Shown piece after piece: positions 9,548-17,451 of a stretch of 32,971 nucleotides of DNA; position 1 is the first letter of the stretch; every line of letters begins with the position of its first letter. The DNA lies in contig CBDUUV010000014.1 in the NCBI GenBank assembly GCA_965370495.1, positions 1 to 32,971 of the forward strand, given 5' to 3'. The DNA is from Krumholzibacterium sp965370495 (lineage in GTDB: Bacteria > Krumholzibacteriota > Krumholzibacteriia > Krumholzibacteriales > Krumholzibacteriaceae). The notes beneath the pieces are model-generated. The model did no database searches, had not been told where the DNA came from, and saw only the letters and a list, made by a program, of their open reading frames with translations. The position numbers were made by a program, and so were the translations under genes.

Positions 9548-11077
9548 ATGAAAAAAGAAATTGTTATCAATTACACCCAACGGGAAGTAAGGATCGCGAT
9601 CCTCGAGGACGAAGAACTTGTCGAGTTCCTTATTGAACGTGAGGAAAGCAAAAGAACTGTGGGGGGAATATATATTGGCAGGGTCAATGCGGTGATCCCC
9701 GGAATTCAGGCGGCATTTGTAGATATAGGACAGGAAAAAGCGGCGTTTCTGCATGTAACCGATGTAGCGACCGATATACTGGATCCCGATCTGCTGGATG
9801 ATGACGATTATGTTCCCCGGAGCGGCAGGAAACGCAGGGATTTTCCCCCGATCGAAACCCTTCTCAAAAAAGGCCAGGAGATTGTTGTTCAGATCCGTAA
9901 GGAGGCGATCGGCACGAAGGGGCCCAGGATCACTTCGCAGGTCTCCCTGCCTGGACGTTACGCGGTCTTTATGCCCAACCTTGATCATGTGGGGGTCAGC
10001 AAAAAGATAGAGAATCGCAGGGAACGAAACAGGCTCAGGAGCATTGTCCGTAAATACAGGTCCAGGGGTTCAGCTGTAATCGTTCGTACGGCTGGAAACG
10101 GGGTTGAGGAGAATCTGCTCCGCGATGATATCAGACAGCTTGAAAAGCGGTGGAAACAAATCTCCAAAAATCTGGAGAAGGCGGTGCCGCCAGCGCTGAT
10201 TCATGAGGATGTCGACATAACTGTATTTGCCATCAGAGATCTGTTTTCCGAGAATGTCGACCAGATCACGATAGATAACAAAAACGAATATGACCGGCTC
10301 AAGTCGTACCTGGATTCGATCGGGAAGAAGCTGTCATCGAAAGTCAAGTTCTACAACGAAAAAACGCCGATATTCGATTACTACGAGATAGAGAGTGAGA
10401 TAGAAAAAACTCTCGAAAGCAAGATATGGGTCCGCAAGGGAGGTTATATAGTAATCGAGCATACAGAAGCGCTCGTAACGATCGACGTCAATACGGGAAG
10501 GTTCACAGGCAAGAAGGATCAGGAAGAGACAATCTTTCAGACCAATATGATTGCGGCACGTGAAATAGCGCGGCAGCTAAGGCTCAGGGATATCGGAGGA
10601 ATTATTGTCGTCGATTTTATCGATATGGATCGTGAAGAGAATCGCAGGAAGGTATATAACGAATTCCGGAACTGCCTGAAGAAGGACCGTTCGAGGGCGA
10701 GGATATCTCCTATCAGTGATCTGGGCCTGATCGAGGTCAGCCGCAAGAGGGTGCGCCCGAGTCTTTTGCATTATTACAGCGACGAGTGCCCCTATTGTGT
10801 GGGGAGTGGAAAGATTCTCAGCATCGAGTCGATGACAATGAAGATTGAACAGTGGATAAGGCGAATTGGCTCGCAGAAGGATATCCAGGGGCTTCAGTTC
10901 AGGGTCAATCCGATATTGGGGATTTTTCTCAGGGAAGACAGAGAGGAATATATCCGAGAACTGGCCGACCTGTACAGGATCATAGTCGAGGTGATCGATG
11001 ATTCGAGGATGCATCGGGAGGATTTCCATATCTATTCCCTCGACGGCAAGAGGGACCTGAAAGCGGAGTTTGTGTAG
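9548..11077 (+). CDS. rng: Ribonuclease E/G family endoribonuclease
   Basis: A 509-residue Rne/Rng enzyme, close to RNase G length and lacking the long C-terminal scaffold of RNase E. It cleaves single-stranded A/U-rich RNA in rRNA maturation and mRNA turnover. Visible parts: N-terminal S1 domain (GGIYIGRVNAVIPGIQAAFV, about residues 36-120); DNase I-like catalytic region with Asp313 (VTIDVNTGRF) and Asp356 (VVDFIDMD); and the zinc-link CPYC (Cys414, Cys417). The spacings match E. coli RNase E Asp303/Asp346 and Cys404/Cys407, all offset by exactly 10, so the active site and dimer-linking zinc site appear intact. It begins 3 nt after the radical SAM gene, and a new promoter for rplU follows it. 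Confidence 0.96.
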   Translation: MKKEIVINYTQREVRIAILEDEELVEFLIEREESKRTVGGIYIGRVNAVIPGIQAAFVDIGQEKAAFLHVTDVATDILDPDLLDDDDYVPRSGRKRRDFPPIETLLKKGQEIVVQIRKEAIGTKGPRITSQVSLPGRYAVFMPNLDHVGVSKKIENRRERNRLRSIVRKYRSRGSAVIVRTAGNGVEENLLRDDIRQLEKRWKQISKNLEKAVPPALIHEDVDITVFAIRDLFSENVDQITIDNKNEYDRLKSYLDSIGKKLSSKVKFYNEKTPIFDYYEIESEIEKTLESKIWVRKGGYIVIEHTEALVTIDVNTGRFTGKKDQEETIFQTNMIAAREIARQLRLRDIGGIIVVDFIDMDREENRRKVYNEFRNCLKKDRSRARISPISDLGLIEVSRKRVRPSLLHYYSDECPYCVGSGKILSIESMTMKIEQWIRRIGSQKDIQGLQFRVNPILGIFLREDREEYIRELADLYRIIVEVIDDSRMHREDFHIYSLDGKRDLKAEFV

Positions 11078-11123
11078 GCCGGGGTACGCTTCCATTCCCC
11101 CTTGATTATCACGATTTTTGCTC

Positions 11124-11152
11124 TTGACTTGGGCCTGGCCGTTTGTTATTTA
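11124..11152 (+). promoter_or_regulatory. Sigma-70 promoter for rplU-rpmA
   Basis: TTGACT at 11124-11129, a 17-nt spacer, then TATTTA at 11147-11152 preceded by TG at 11144-11145 (extended -10). Transcription would begin near 11159, leaving a leader of about 33 nt before the rplU GTG. The location in the gap after rng fits separate high expression of the ribosomal protein pair. Confidence 0.7.
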
Positions 11153-11191
11153 TCTAACTCTGCTTATGGAATTACAGGAGGTACAGGAGAA

Positions 11192-11503
11192 GTGTACGCG
11201 GTCATCAGTCTGGCTGGAAAACAATTTACGGTGAAACCTGAAGATAATATCAGGGTTCCGCTCCTCGATGCAGAGGTCGGAAGCCTTATTCAGTGCGATA
11301 ATGTGCTTTTGTACTCTGATGGCGATGATATTCGTATCGGCAAGCCTGTTTTGAATGGTATCAAGGTTACAGCTGAAGTGGTCCGGCATGCCCGCGACAA
11401 AAAGATCATTGTCTTCAAGATGAAGCGCAGGAAAAATTATCGCAGGAGTTTCGGTCACCGCCAGCATTTTACGCAGATCAGGATCAAGGATATTACCGCA
11501 TAA
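11192..11503 (+). CDS. rplU: 50S ribosomal protein L21 (bL21)
   Basis: The 103-residue product begins MYAVISLAGKQFTV, the standard bL21 N-terminus, and has the conserved C-terminal FKMKRRKNYRRSFGHRQ basic stretch. bL21 binds 23S rRNA in the large subunit. The frame stays open to a further upstream ATT/ATG region, but that part does not resemble L21 and would overlap the promoter. GTG at 11192 has a consensus SD (AGGAGGT, 11176-11182) 9 nt upstream, which settles the start. It is followed by rpmA, the universal L21-L27 pair. obgE, a frequent third member of this cluster, is absent here. Confidence 0.97.
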   Translation: MYAVISLAGKQFTVKPEDNIRVPLLDAEVGSLIQCDNVLLYSDGDDIRIGKPVLNGIKVTAEVVRHARDKKIIVFKMKRRKNYRRSFGHRQHFTQIRIKDITA

Positions 11504-11529
11504 AAGCGCGGGCGAGGAGTTGAGAGTTT

Positions 11530-11784
11530 ATGGCACACAAAAAGGGTGTAGGAAGTTCCCGGAATGGACGTGACAGTGCCGGCAGAAGACTGGGAGCCAA
11601 ACGCGCATCCGGACAGTCGATTCTGGCAGGAACGATAATTGTACGCCAGCGTGGGACAAAGATACATCCCGGAACCAATGTGGCAAAGGGTAGCGATGAC
11701 ACTCTCTATGCTCTGATCGACGGCAGGGTCCAGTTCGAGCGTCTCGGCAAGTCGAAAAAGAAAGTGAGCGTCTACGCGAATTAA
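11530..11784 (+). CDS. rpmA: 50S ribosomal protein L27 (bL27)
   Basis: 84 residues beginning MAHKKGVGSSRNGRDSAGRR, the typical mature bL27 N-terminus that reaches the peptidyl transferase centre. The start Met is directly followed by AHKKG, so this is the form without the cleaved N-terminal extension known from Firmicutes. GAGGAG at 11514-11519 is the SD. It lies 26 nt after rplU and is followed by a strong terminator, so the two genes form a closed transcription unit. Confidence 0.98.
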   Translation: MAHKKGVGSSRNGRDSAGRRLGAKRASGQSILAGTIIVRQRGTKIHPGTNVAKGSDDTLYALIDGRVQFERLGKSKKKVSVYAN

Positions 11785-11820
11785 AGTCGTGATCGACGTG
11801 ATTGATATAAGAACTGATTC

Positions 11821-11866
11821 AGAGAGCCCGGTGGAACGGATGTTCCTTCCAGGCTCTCTTTTTTTT
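11821..11866 (+). terminator. Rho-independent terminator after rpmA
   Basis: AGAGAGCC (11821-11828) pairs with GGCTCTCT (11852-11859), and an inner arm GGAAC/GTTCC (11833-11837/11842-11846) extends the structure. A run of T residues follows immediately to 11866. This is the clearest intrinsic terminator in the window and ends the ribosomal protein unit 37 nt after the rpmA stop. Confidence 0.92.
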
Positions 11867-11912
11867 GCGTGTTTCAAAGTTGAATTAAGGGCTGTTTTCA
11901 GGGGGTAGCGTC

Positions 11913-12569
11913 ATGAGACTGAAGTATCTGGGGCATGCGGCGTTCGAGCTTAGCCTCGGTGACGGACGAAAGATTGTCTTCGATCCATACGAAGCGGGTT
12001 CGTATGACGGAGCAGTGATGTTCGATCCTATCGAAGGCAGGTATGATATTGCTGTTGTAAGCCACGACCATCCCGACCATGCGTCAGCAGTTGTCATCGC
12101 TTCGGCGGACAGGGTTGTCGACAGTGCCGGTGAGACGGAAATCGATGGGATAAAAGTGGCCTCGTTCCCCGTATTCCATGATGAGACAAAGGGCAGCGAA
12201 CGAGGAAAGACCCTGATCTCGATTGTCGAAACCGAAGGAATAAGGATCGCCCACCTGGGTGACCTCGGACACATGATTACAATGGAAGACCTCCCGGCTC
12301 TTGGCGGTTTGGATGTTGCCATGATACCGGTTGGCGGCCATTTTACGATAGACGCGGAGGTCGCAGCCGCTATAGTCGATCTTTTCAAACCGAAAATCGT
12401 TATCCCCATGCATTTCAAAACAGAAAAACTTGGATTCCCGATTGATGCGGTTGACGGTTTCATCTCATTGATGGATAATGTCGAAGTCACAGGCGGGAGT
12501 GAACTGGAAATCTCCAGTGAGACTCTTTCCGGTTCGAGCAAGGTCGTCGTTCTGGAACCCGCATTATAG
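11913..12569 (+). CDS. Metallo-beta-lactamase-fold metal-dependent hydrolase
   Basis: A 218-residue protein of the UPF0173/lactamase_B_3 type. The metal signature is SHDHPDH (His51, His53, Asp55, His56), followed by AHLGDLGH, PVGGHFTID and IPMHFKTE, which supply the later metal-binding and loop residues of this small family. No signal peptide or membrane segment, so it is cytoplasmic. The substrate is unknown: relatives include ascorbate-6-phosphate lactonase-like and other small-molecule hydrolases. ATG at 11913 follows a GGGGG SD at 11899-11903. The gene sits 47 nt after the rpmA terminator and 23 nt before the fumarase alpha gene, so it probably shares the fumarase transcript. Confidence 0.85.
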   Translation: MRLKYLGHAAFELSLGDGRKIVFDPYEAGSYDGAVMFDPIEGRYDIAVVSHDHPDHASAVVIASADRVVDSAGETEIDGIKVASFPVFHDETKGSERGKTLISIVETEGIRIAHLGDLGHMITMEDLPALGGLDVAMIPVGGHFTIDAEVAAAIVDLFKPKIVIPMHFKTEKLGFPIDAVDGFISLMDNVEVTGGSELEISSETLSGSSKVVVLEPAL

Positions 12570-12592
12570 ATTACCCGAAAGGGAGGAAACGG

Positions 12593-13435
12593 ATGAGAGA
12601 GCTCGAAGCGGCAAAAATCACGGAAGTGGTTGCCCGCCTCTGTATGGAGGCAAATTTCGAACTCGAAGATGATGTTCAGAAGAGCCTCGAAACGGCATAT
12701 GAGAGAGAAGAATCACCAGCCGGCAAGGAAGTTCTGCGCCAGATAGTCGAAAATTCACAGATTGCCAGGGCCGAGAAGATTCCGATGTGCCAGGATACGG
12801 GGCTTGCCGTGATCTTTGTGCAGCTCGGCCAGGATCTCCACATTACCGGTGGCGATTTTGAGGCTGCGATTAACGAGGGTGTCAAACAGGGCTATACAGA
12901 GGGGTTTCTTCGCAAGTCATGCCTTGCCGATCCTGTTCGGGGCGGCAATACGGGTGATAACACCCCAGCGGTTATACACCTGACACTCGTTCCTGGTGAC
13001 AGGCTCAAGCTCTGGGTCGTTCCCAAGGGTGGTGGAAGTGAGAATATGAGTCGCATTGCCATGATGAAGCCTGCTGACGGGATCGACGGGATCAAGAAAT
13101 TTATCGTCGACAATATCAGGGCAGCTTCCGGTAATCCCTGCCCGCCGGTCGTCGTCGGGGTAGGTATCGGGGGTACATTCGAAAGATGCGCGCTGCTGGC
13201 AAAAAAAGCCCTTCTCAGAGAGATAGGCAGTGTGCACGTCGATCCGTTTTACGCCGAACTGGAGAAAGAACTGTTGGGCCTGGTAAATGACCTTGGTGTG
13301 GGGCCGATGGGGCTCGGGGGCATAACGACTGCCCTGGCAGTCCATATCGAGACAGCGCCGAGGCATATTGCCTCGTTCCCCGTTTCGATGAATCTCAATT
13401 GCCACGCGGCCAGGCATAAATACATCGAACTTTAA
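12593..13435 (+). CDS. Fumarate hydratase class I, alpha (N-terminal) subunit
   Basis: 280-residue Fe-S hydro-lyase alpha subunit of the two-subunit class I fumarase/tartrate dehydratase family, which interconverts fumarate and malate in the TCA cycle. Three cysteines expected to hold the 4Fe-4S cluster are visible: Cys66 in MCQDTG, Cys183 in NPCPP (just before VVVGVGIGGTFE) and Cys270 in NLNCHAARH. The C-terminal half of single-chain fumarases is encoded separately downstream. SD GGGAGG at about 12581-12586 precedes the ATG. Fumarase is the likeliest activity; L-tartrate dehydratase has the same architecture and cannot be excluded from sequence alone. Confidence 0.92.
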   Translation: MRELEAAKITEVVARLCMEANFELEDDVQKSLETAYEREESPAGKEVLRQIVENSQIARAEKIPMCQDTGLAVIFVQLGQDLHITGGDFEAAINEGVKQGYTEGFLRKSCLADPVRGGNTGDNTPAVIHLTLVPGDRLKLWVVPKGGGSENMSRIAMMKPADGIDGIKKFIVDNIRAASGNPCPPVVVGVGIGGTFERCALLAKKALLREIGSVHVDPFYAELEKELLGLVNDLGVGPMGLGGITTALAVHIETAPRHIASFPVSMNLNCHAARHKYIEL

Positions 13436-13448
13436 CAGGGAAATTGTA

Positions 13449-13478
13449 ATGCAACGCTGACTTTCAGCAATGTTGCAT
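13449..13478 (+). other. Stem-loop between the fumarase subunit genes
   Basis: ATGCAACGCTGA (13449-13460) pairs with TCAGC (13464-13468) and, after a 3-nt bulge (AAT), with GTTGCAT (13472-13478), giving 12 base pairs and a 3-nt loop. No T-run follows, so it is not a standard terminator. It lies in the 104-nt gap between two subunits that are needed in equal amounts. An RNA-processing or mRNA-stability role is possible but unproven. Confidence 0.55.
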
Positions 13479-13539
13479 ATGTCGATCGGAGCGTGCGAGG
13501 CAGTTTCGCCGCTCAATCACCAGAACAGGAAGGTGAAAC

Positions 13540-14091
13540 ATGGCTGAATATTCACTGACGGCTCCGTTGAAAGACGAGGATATCAGGAAACTGAAGGCCG
13601 GAGACAAGGTGTTTCTTTCAGGAACCATATATACCGCGAGGGATGCCGCGCATGCCAGGCTTGTCGAGTTGCTTGATGAGGGCAGGGAACTTCCGATCCC
13701 GATCGCTGGACAGGTTATATATTATGTCGGGCCTTCTCCGACGCCTCCGGGAAAAGCTATAGGTTCGGCCGGGCCCACGACCAGCTACCGCATGGACCCG
13801 TACGCCCCGGCTCTTCTCGATGAAGGGTTGAAAGGCATGATTGGTAAAGGTGCAAGAAGCGAAGCGGTCGTAGATTCCATGAAAAAGAATGTTGCTGTCT
13901 ATTTTGCCGCTACAGGCGGCGCCGCGGCGCTTATCGCCAGGAGTATCACAGCGGCCGAGGTGGTAGCATATGAAGATCTCGGGGCCGAAGCGATAAGAAA
14001 ACTCACCGTCAAGGATTTTCCTGTCATTGTCGCGCAGGATTGCACAGGCGGAAATGCCTACGAAGAGGGCCAGAAGAAATACAGAAAATAA
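13540..14091 (+). CDS. Fumarate hydratase class I, beta (C-terminal) subunit
   Basis: 183-residue Fe-S hydro-lyase beta subunit, partner of the alpha gene upstream. Recognisable segments are LKAGDKVFLSGTIYTARDAAH, GPTTSYRMDPYAPALLDEG, the GKGARSE loop and ATGGAAALIARSI, all characteristic of the swivelling C-terminal domain that completes the active site. Length is normal for the separate beta subunit. AGGAAGGTG upstream of ATG 13540 is the SD. No terminator is evident after the gene; 94 nt separate it from kdsB. Confidence 0.92.
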   Translation: MAEYSLTAPLKDEDIRKLKAGDKVFLSGTIYTARDAAHARLVELLDEGRELPIPIAGQVIYYVGPSPTPPGKAIGSAGPTTSYRMDPYAPALLDEGLKGMIGKGARSEAVVDSMKKNVAVYFAATGGAAALIARSITAAEVVAYEDLGAEAIRKLTVKDFPVIVAQDCTGGNAYEEGQKKYRK

Positions 14092-14185
14092 TATGGTGGC
14101 CCAATTGAGCGGGTGCCGGGGTCGATATGTCCGGCAGAACCCATGACCGTAGATATGAACCATGCCGCTTTCAGGGAGGTGTTTT

Positions 14186-14908
14186 TTGCGTTTACCCAGG
14201 GTACTTGTGGTGATACCGGCTCGTTACGGTTCAACCCGTTTCCCGGGAAAACCCCTGGCGAAGATTGATGGGACCGAGATGATCCTGCATGTTGTCAGAC
14301 GTGCGGGAAAGATCAGGGGTGTCGACAAGGTGGTCGTGGCGACTGATGATACAAGGATCATGGATATTGTGACTCTTGACGGCTCAATCGCGGTAATGAC
14401 TTCGAAAGCACACAAGACCGGTACTTCCCGGGTCGCCGAGGTGGCTTCGGGGGCACGTTATGGTATTATCATCAATATCCAGGGGGATGAACCGATTCTT
14501 CCGGTCAGGGGAGTGGAAAAACTGATCGCTGTGATGAAAGCGCAACGAAGTATCGTCATGGGGACTCTCGCGGTCAAAACAGATGATCCCGGGGCGTTTG
14601 CCAACAGGGATGTTGTCAAGGTTGTTACATCGCGTGATGGTAATGCCCTGTATTTTTCGCGTTCATGCCTGCCGTACCAGGCCGGGTCTTTTCTCCGGCA
14701 TACGGGAATCTATGCGTACAGGCGTTCATTTCTTCTCCGCTACGGCAAACTCAGGCGCGGACCTCTCGAAAAAACCGAGGGCCTGGAGCAGCTCAGGGCT
14801 CTCGAAAACGGTTTTGATATTCGGGTCGTGATCTGCGGGGAAAAAAGTTTGGGCGTCGATACGCCTGAAGACATAAAAAGAGTTGAAAAAAGAATCAGAA
14901 AAAGATAA
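14186..14908 (+). CDS. kdsB: 3-deoxy-manno-octulosonate cytidylyltransferase (CMP-Kdo synthetase)
   Basis: KdsB activates Kdo with CTP to CMP-Kdo for lipid A glycosylation. The 240-residue product has the nucleotide-binding VIPARYGSTRFPGKPL, VATDDTRI, IQGDEP (metal-binding Asp), HTGIYAYRRSF, EGLEQLRALENG and the C-terminal GVDTPED. The usual HxSGTDR motif reads HKTGTSR here, with Ser replacing Asp. Start: TTG 14186 is preceded by GGGAGGTG (14174-14181) and gives the normal N-terminus; an in-frame ATG at 14162 would add eight residues but has no SD and would place that SD inside the gene. It is followed by pyrG, which makes its CTP substrate. Confidence 0.94.
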   Translation: MRLPRVLVVIPARYGSTRFPGKPLAKIDGTEMILHVVRRAGKIRGVDKVVVATDDTRIMDIVTLDGSIAVMTSKAHKTGTSRVAEVASGARYGIIINIQGDEPILPVRGVEKLIAVMKAQRSIVMGTLAVKTDDPGAFANRDVVKVVTSRDGNALYFSRSCLPYQAGSFLRHTGIYAYRRSFLLRYGKLRRGPLEKTEGLEQLRALENGFDIRVVICGEKSLGVDTPEDIKRVEKRIRKR

Positions 14909-14965
14909 GGTATCCTGGATGTCGATAGATTCGCTTATAGACCGGTACCGAATGCAGAGGGAAGC

Positions 14966-16621
14966 TTGGGCGAGCAGACAAAATATATCTTTGTCACAGG
15001 CGGAGTGGTTTCATCTCTCGGCAAGGGTATAGCGGCATCTTCCATAGGGCTTCTGCTCAAACAGCGTGGCCTCAATGTTGTCCTCCAGAAGTTTGATCCC
15101 TATCTGAATGTAGACCCGGGTACGATGAGTCCGTTTCAGCACGGTGAAGTCTTTGTGACTGATGACGGTGCGGAGACCGATCTGGACCTGGGACACTACG
15201 AACGTTTTATCGACCGCAGCCTGGGCCAGCGCTCGAATGTTACGACGGGCCAGGTATACGAGGCGATAATCAACAGGGAGAGGGCGGGGGGGTATCTCGG
15301 CAGGACTGTGCAGGTGGTGCCTCATGTGACCGATGAGATCAAGAACCGTGTCCTGCTGGCAGCGAAGAACGGAGACGGTGTAGATGTTGTCATAACGGAA
15401 GTCGGCGGTACGACCGGCGATATAGAGGGACTGCCGTTCCTTGAGGCAATCCGTCAGCTCAGACTGGATCTCGGGCGCGATAATGTTATTTACATACATC
15501 TCACACTTGTCCCGTATATAAAAGCTGCTCAGGAGATCAAGACCAAACCGACCCAGCACAGCGTCAAGGGGCTCAGGGAGACCGGTATCCAGCCTGACAT
15601 CCTTATCTGCAGGTCCGAGACGCCATTGGAAAAGGATATCCGCGCGAAGATAGCGCTGTTCTGCAGTGTTGAAGAGAGGGCTGTTATCGAGGCGGTGGAT
15701 GCGGAATCGATATACCATGTGCCGCTTTTGTTCCGTGAGCAGAATCTCGATGATATTATCGTGGAGATGCTTGGCATCGACTGTCCCCAGCCGGACCTGA
15801 CCGAATGGGAAGAGATGGTCGATAAAATATTTTCTGTCAGAGAAACTGTGGATATAGCGATCGTCGGGAAATACATACAGATCGTCGACGCGTATAAAAG
15901 TATTATCGAGTCGTTTACGCACGCCGGGGTTGCCAACGATGTCAAGGTCAGGATCAAATGGGTGGATGCGGAGAATATCGAAAAAGATGGTCCCGGGAAG
16001 CATCTGGATGGTGTCCAGGGAATCCTTGTACCTGGAGGATTCGGAGACAGGGGTATCGAGGGAAAGATAACAGCGGTCAGGTATGCCAGGGAGAACAACA
16101 TTCCGTTTCTTGGGATTTGCCTGGGGCTTCAGTGCGCGGTGATCGATTTTGCGAGGAACGTCTGCGGTATCGACGCGGGCAGCAGCGAATTCAATCCCGA
16201 TTGTGCGGTTCCGGTGATTGACCTGATGCGCGAGCAGAGAAGCCACTCCAGGATGGGCGGCACGATGAGGCTCGGTGCTTACCCCTGTAATCTCAAGGAT
16301 GGAACCATTGCCTTTAGAATGTATGGCCAGCAGGAGATCAGCGAAAGACACAGGCACCGCTGGGAAGTAAACAACGAGTACCGCGATATTCTCGAGGAAA
16401 ACGGGCTTGTGATCTCGGGGTTGTCTCCCGATGGTGACCTTGTGGAGATAGTGGAGTTGTCCGACCATCCATATTTTATCGCTGTCCAGTTCCATCCCGA
16501 GCTCAAATCACGCCCGATGAGAGCTCATCCCCTGTTCAAGGGGCTGGTTGGTGCCGCAAAGAGTCTCAGCCGGTCCGGGGAGGCAGCCCGGGATACGGCA
16601 GAAGTCCGTAACGAAAACTGA
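14966..16621 (+). CDS. pyrG: CTP synthase
   Basis: Converts UTP to CTP using glutamine-derived ammonia. The 551-residue protein is full length. The N-terminal amidoligase domain shows FVTGGVVSSLGKGI (P-loop), LQKFDPYLNVDPGTMSP and HVTDEIK. The C-terminal class I glutaminase has GICLGLQCAV (nucleophile Cys385) and FHPE (His510, Glu512). TTG start at 14966 with GAGGGAAG just upstream. Its position between kdsB and kdsA recurs in Gram-negative genomes and makes sense because CMP-Kdo formation consumes CTP. Confidence 0.97.
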   Translation: MGEQTKYIFVTGGVVSSLGKGIAASSIGLLLKQRGLNVVLQKFDPYLNVDPGTMSPFQHGEVFVTDDGAETDLDLGHYERFIDRSLGQRSNVTTGQVYEAIINRERAGGYLGRTVQVVPHVTDEIKNRVLLAAKNGDGVDVVITEVGGTTGDIEGLPFLEAIRQLRLDLGRDNVIYIHLTLVPYIKAAQEIKTKPTQHSVKGLRETGIQPDILICRSETPLEKDIRAKIALFCSVEERAVIEAVDAESIYHVPLLFREQNLDDIIVEMLGIDCPQPDLTEWEEMVDKIFSVRETVDIAIVGKYIQIVDAYKSIIESFTHAGVANDVKVRIKWVDAENIEKDGPGKHLDGVQGILVPGGFGDRGIEGKITAVRYARENNIPFLGICLGLQCAVIDFARNVCGIDAGSSEFNPDCAVPVIDLMREQRSHSRMGGTMRLGAYPCNLKDGTIAFRMYGQQEISERHRHRWEVNNEYRDILEENGLVISGLSPDGDLVEIVELSDHPYFIAVQFHPELKSRPMRAHPLFKGLVGAAKSLSRSGEAARDTAEVRNEN

Positions 16622-16632
16622 CCGGAGGGACT

Positions 16633-17448
16633 ATGGAACCTCTTGACATAGGTGGCCGGGCCTTTATTCCCGGAAGCGTTCCTTTATTGATTGCAGGCCC
16701 ATGTGTGATCGAGGATGAAGAGGATACTCTTCGCATTGCGGAAGAATGTATGAAAGCCGCCGAAGATGCCGGATTCTTCTTCGTATTCAAATCAAGCTAC
16801 CTCAAGGACAACAGGTCTTCAGCTGATTCGTACACAGGGCCCGGCATCGAGAAAGGCCTCGAGGTCCTTGGCCGAATCAGGAAAGAACTGGGTGTACCTG
16901 TCTTGACCGACGTGCATTGCCGTGACGAAGTTGAGGCTGTAGCGGAAGTCTGCGATATCATCCAGATTCCGGCCTTTCTTGCCAGGCAGACGAGACTGGT
17001 GGTGAAGGCTTCTCAGACCGGGAAAGTCGTTAACCTCAAAAAGGGGCAGTTCCTCTCTCCCGAGGAGATGGGACTTGTCGTGGAGAAAGCTCGCGGAGGT
17101 GGAGCGGAAGGAATTCTTGTCACGGAACGCGGCACCTCTTTCGGGTATAACAACCTTGTCGTTGATATGACGGCTTTTACCAGGATGAGGTCGTTCGGAG
17201 TACCTCTCATATTCGACGCGACCCATTCCCTTCAACTGCCGGGTGGACTGGGAAACAGATCAGGAGGCAGGCCTCAGATGGCAAGATCACTGGCTATGGC
17301 TGCTGTTGCGGCGGGGTGCGACGGGCTTTTTATCGAGACTCATTTCGAACCGCTTTCCTGCCGTTGCGATGCCGAAGTGATGTTGCCGATTGTTGAACTT
17401 CCAGGGTTGCTTGGCCAGGCAGCAAGGATATTCCGTATTGAAAGATAA
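16633..17448 (+). CDS. kdsA: Kdo-8-phosphate synthase (metal-dependent class)
   Basis: Condenses PEP with arabinose 5-phosphate to Kdo-8-phosphate. The 271-residue TIM-barrel protein has IAGPCVIE, VFKSSYLKDNRSS, TDVHC, LKKGQFLSPEEM, TERGTSFGYNNLVVDM and FDATHSLQLPGG. Cys24, His198, Glu235 and Asp246 are all present. As I recall the Aquifex enzyme, its metal ligands are Cys11, His185, Glu222 and Asp233, so the register is identical with an offset of 13. E. coli-type enzymes have Asn in place of the Cys, so this one is expected to need a divalent metal. It lies 11 nt after pyrG. Confidence 0.96.
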   Translation: MEPLDIGGRAFIPGSVPLLIAGPCVIEDEEDTLRIAEECMKAAEDAGFFFVFKSSYLKDNRSSADSYTGPGIEKGLEVLGRIRKELGVPVLTDVHCRDEVEAVAEVCDIIQIPAFLARQTRLVVKASQTGKVVNLKKGQFLSPEEMGLVVEKARGGGAEGILVTERGTSFGYNNLVVDMTAFTRMRSFGVPLIFDATHSLQLPGGLGNRSGGRPQMARSLAMAAVAAGCDGLFIETHFEPLSCRCDAEVMLPIVELPGLLGQAARIFRIER

Positions 17449-17451
17449 GAC

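Noticed and set aside
11102..11191. 30-codon N-terminal extension of rplU
   Set aside because: It crosses the promoter and the SD, and bL21 proteins start at MYAVI. The GTG at 11192 is the true start.
15011..16495. 494-codon open frame on the minus strand
   Set aside because: It lies entirely antisense to pyrG, which is unmistakable. The frame is open because of codon bias, and its product shows no family motif.
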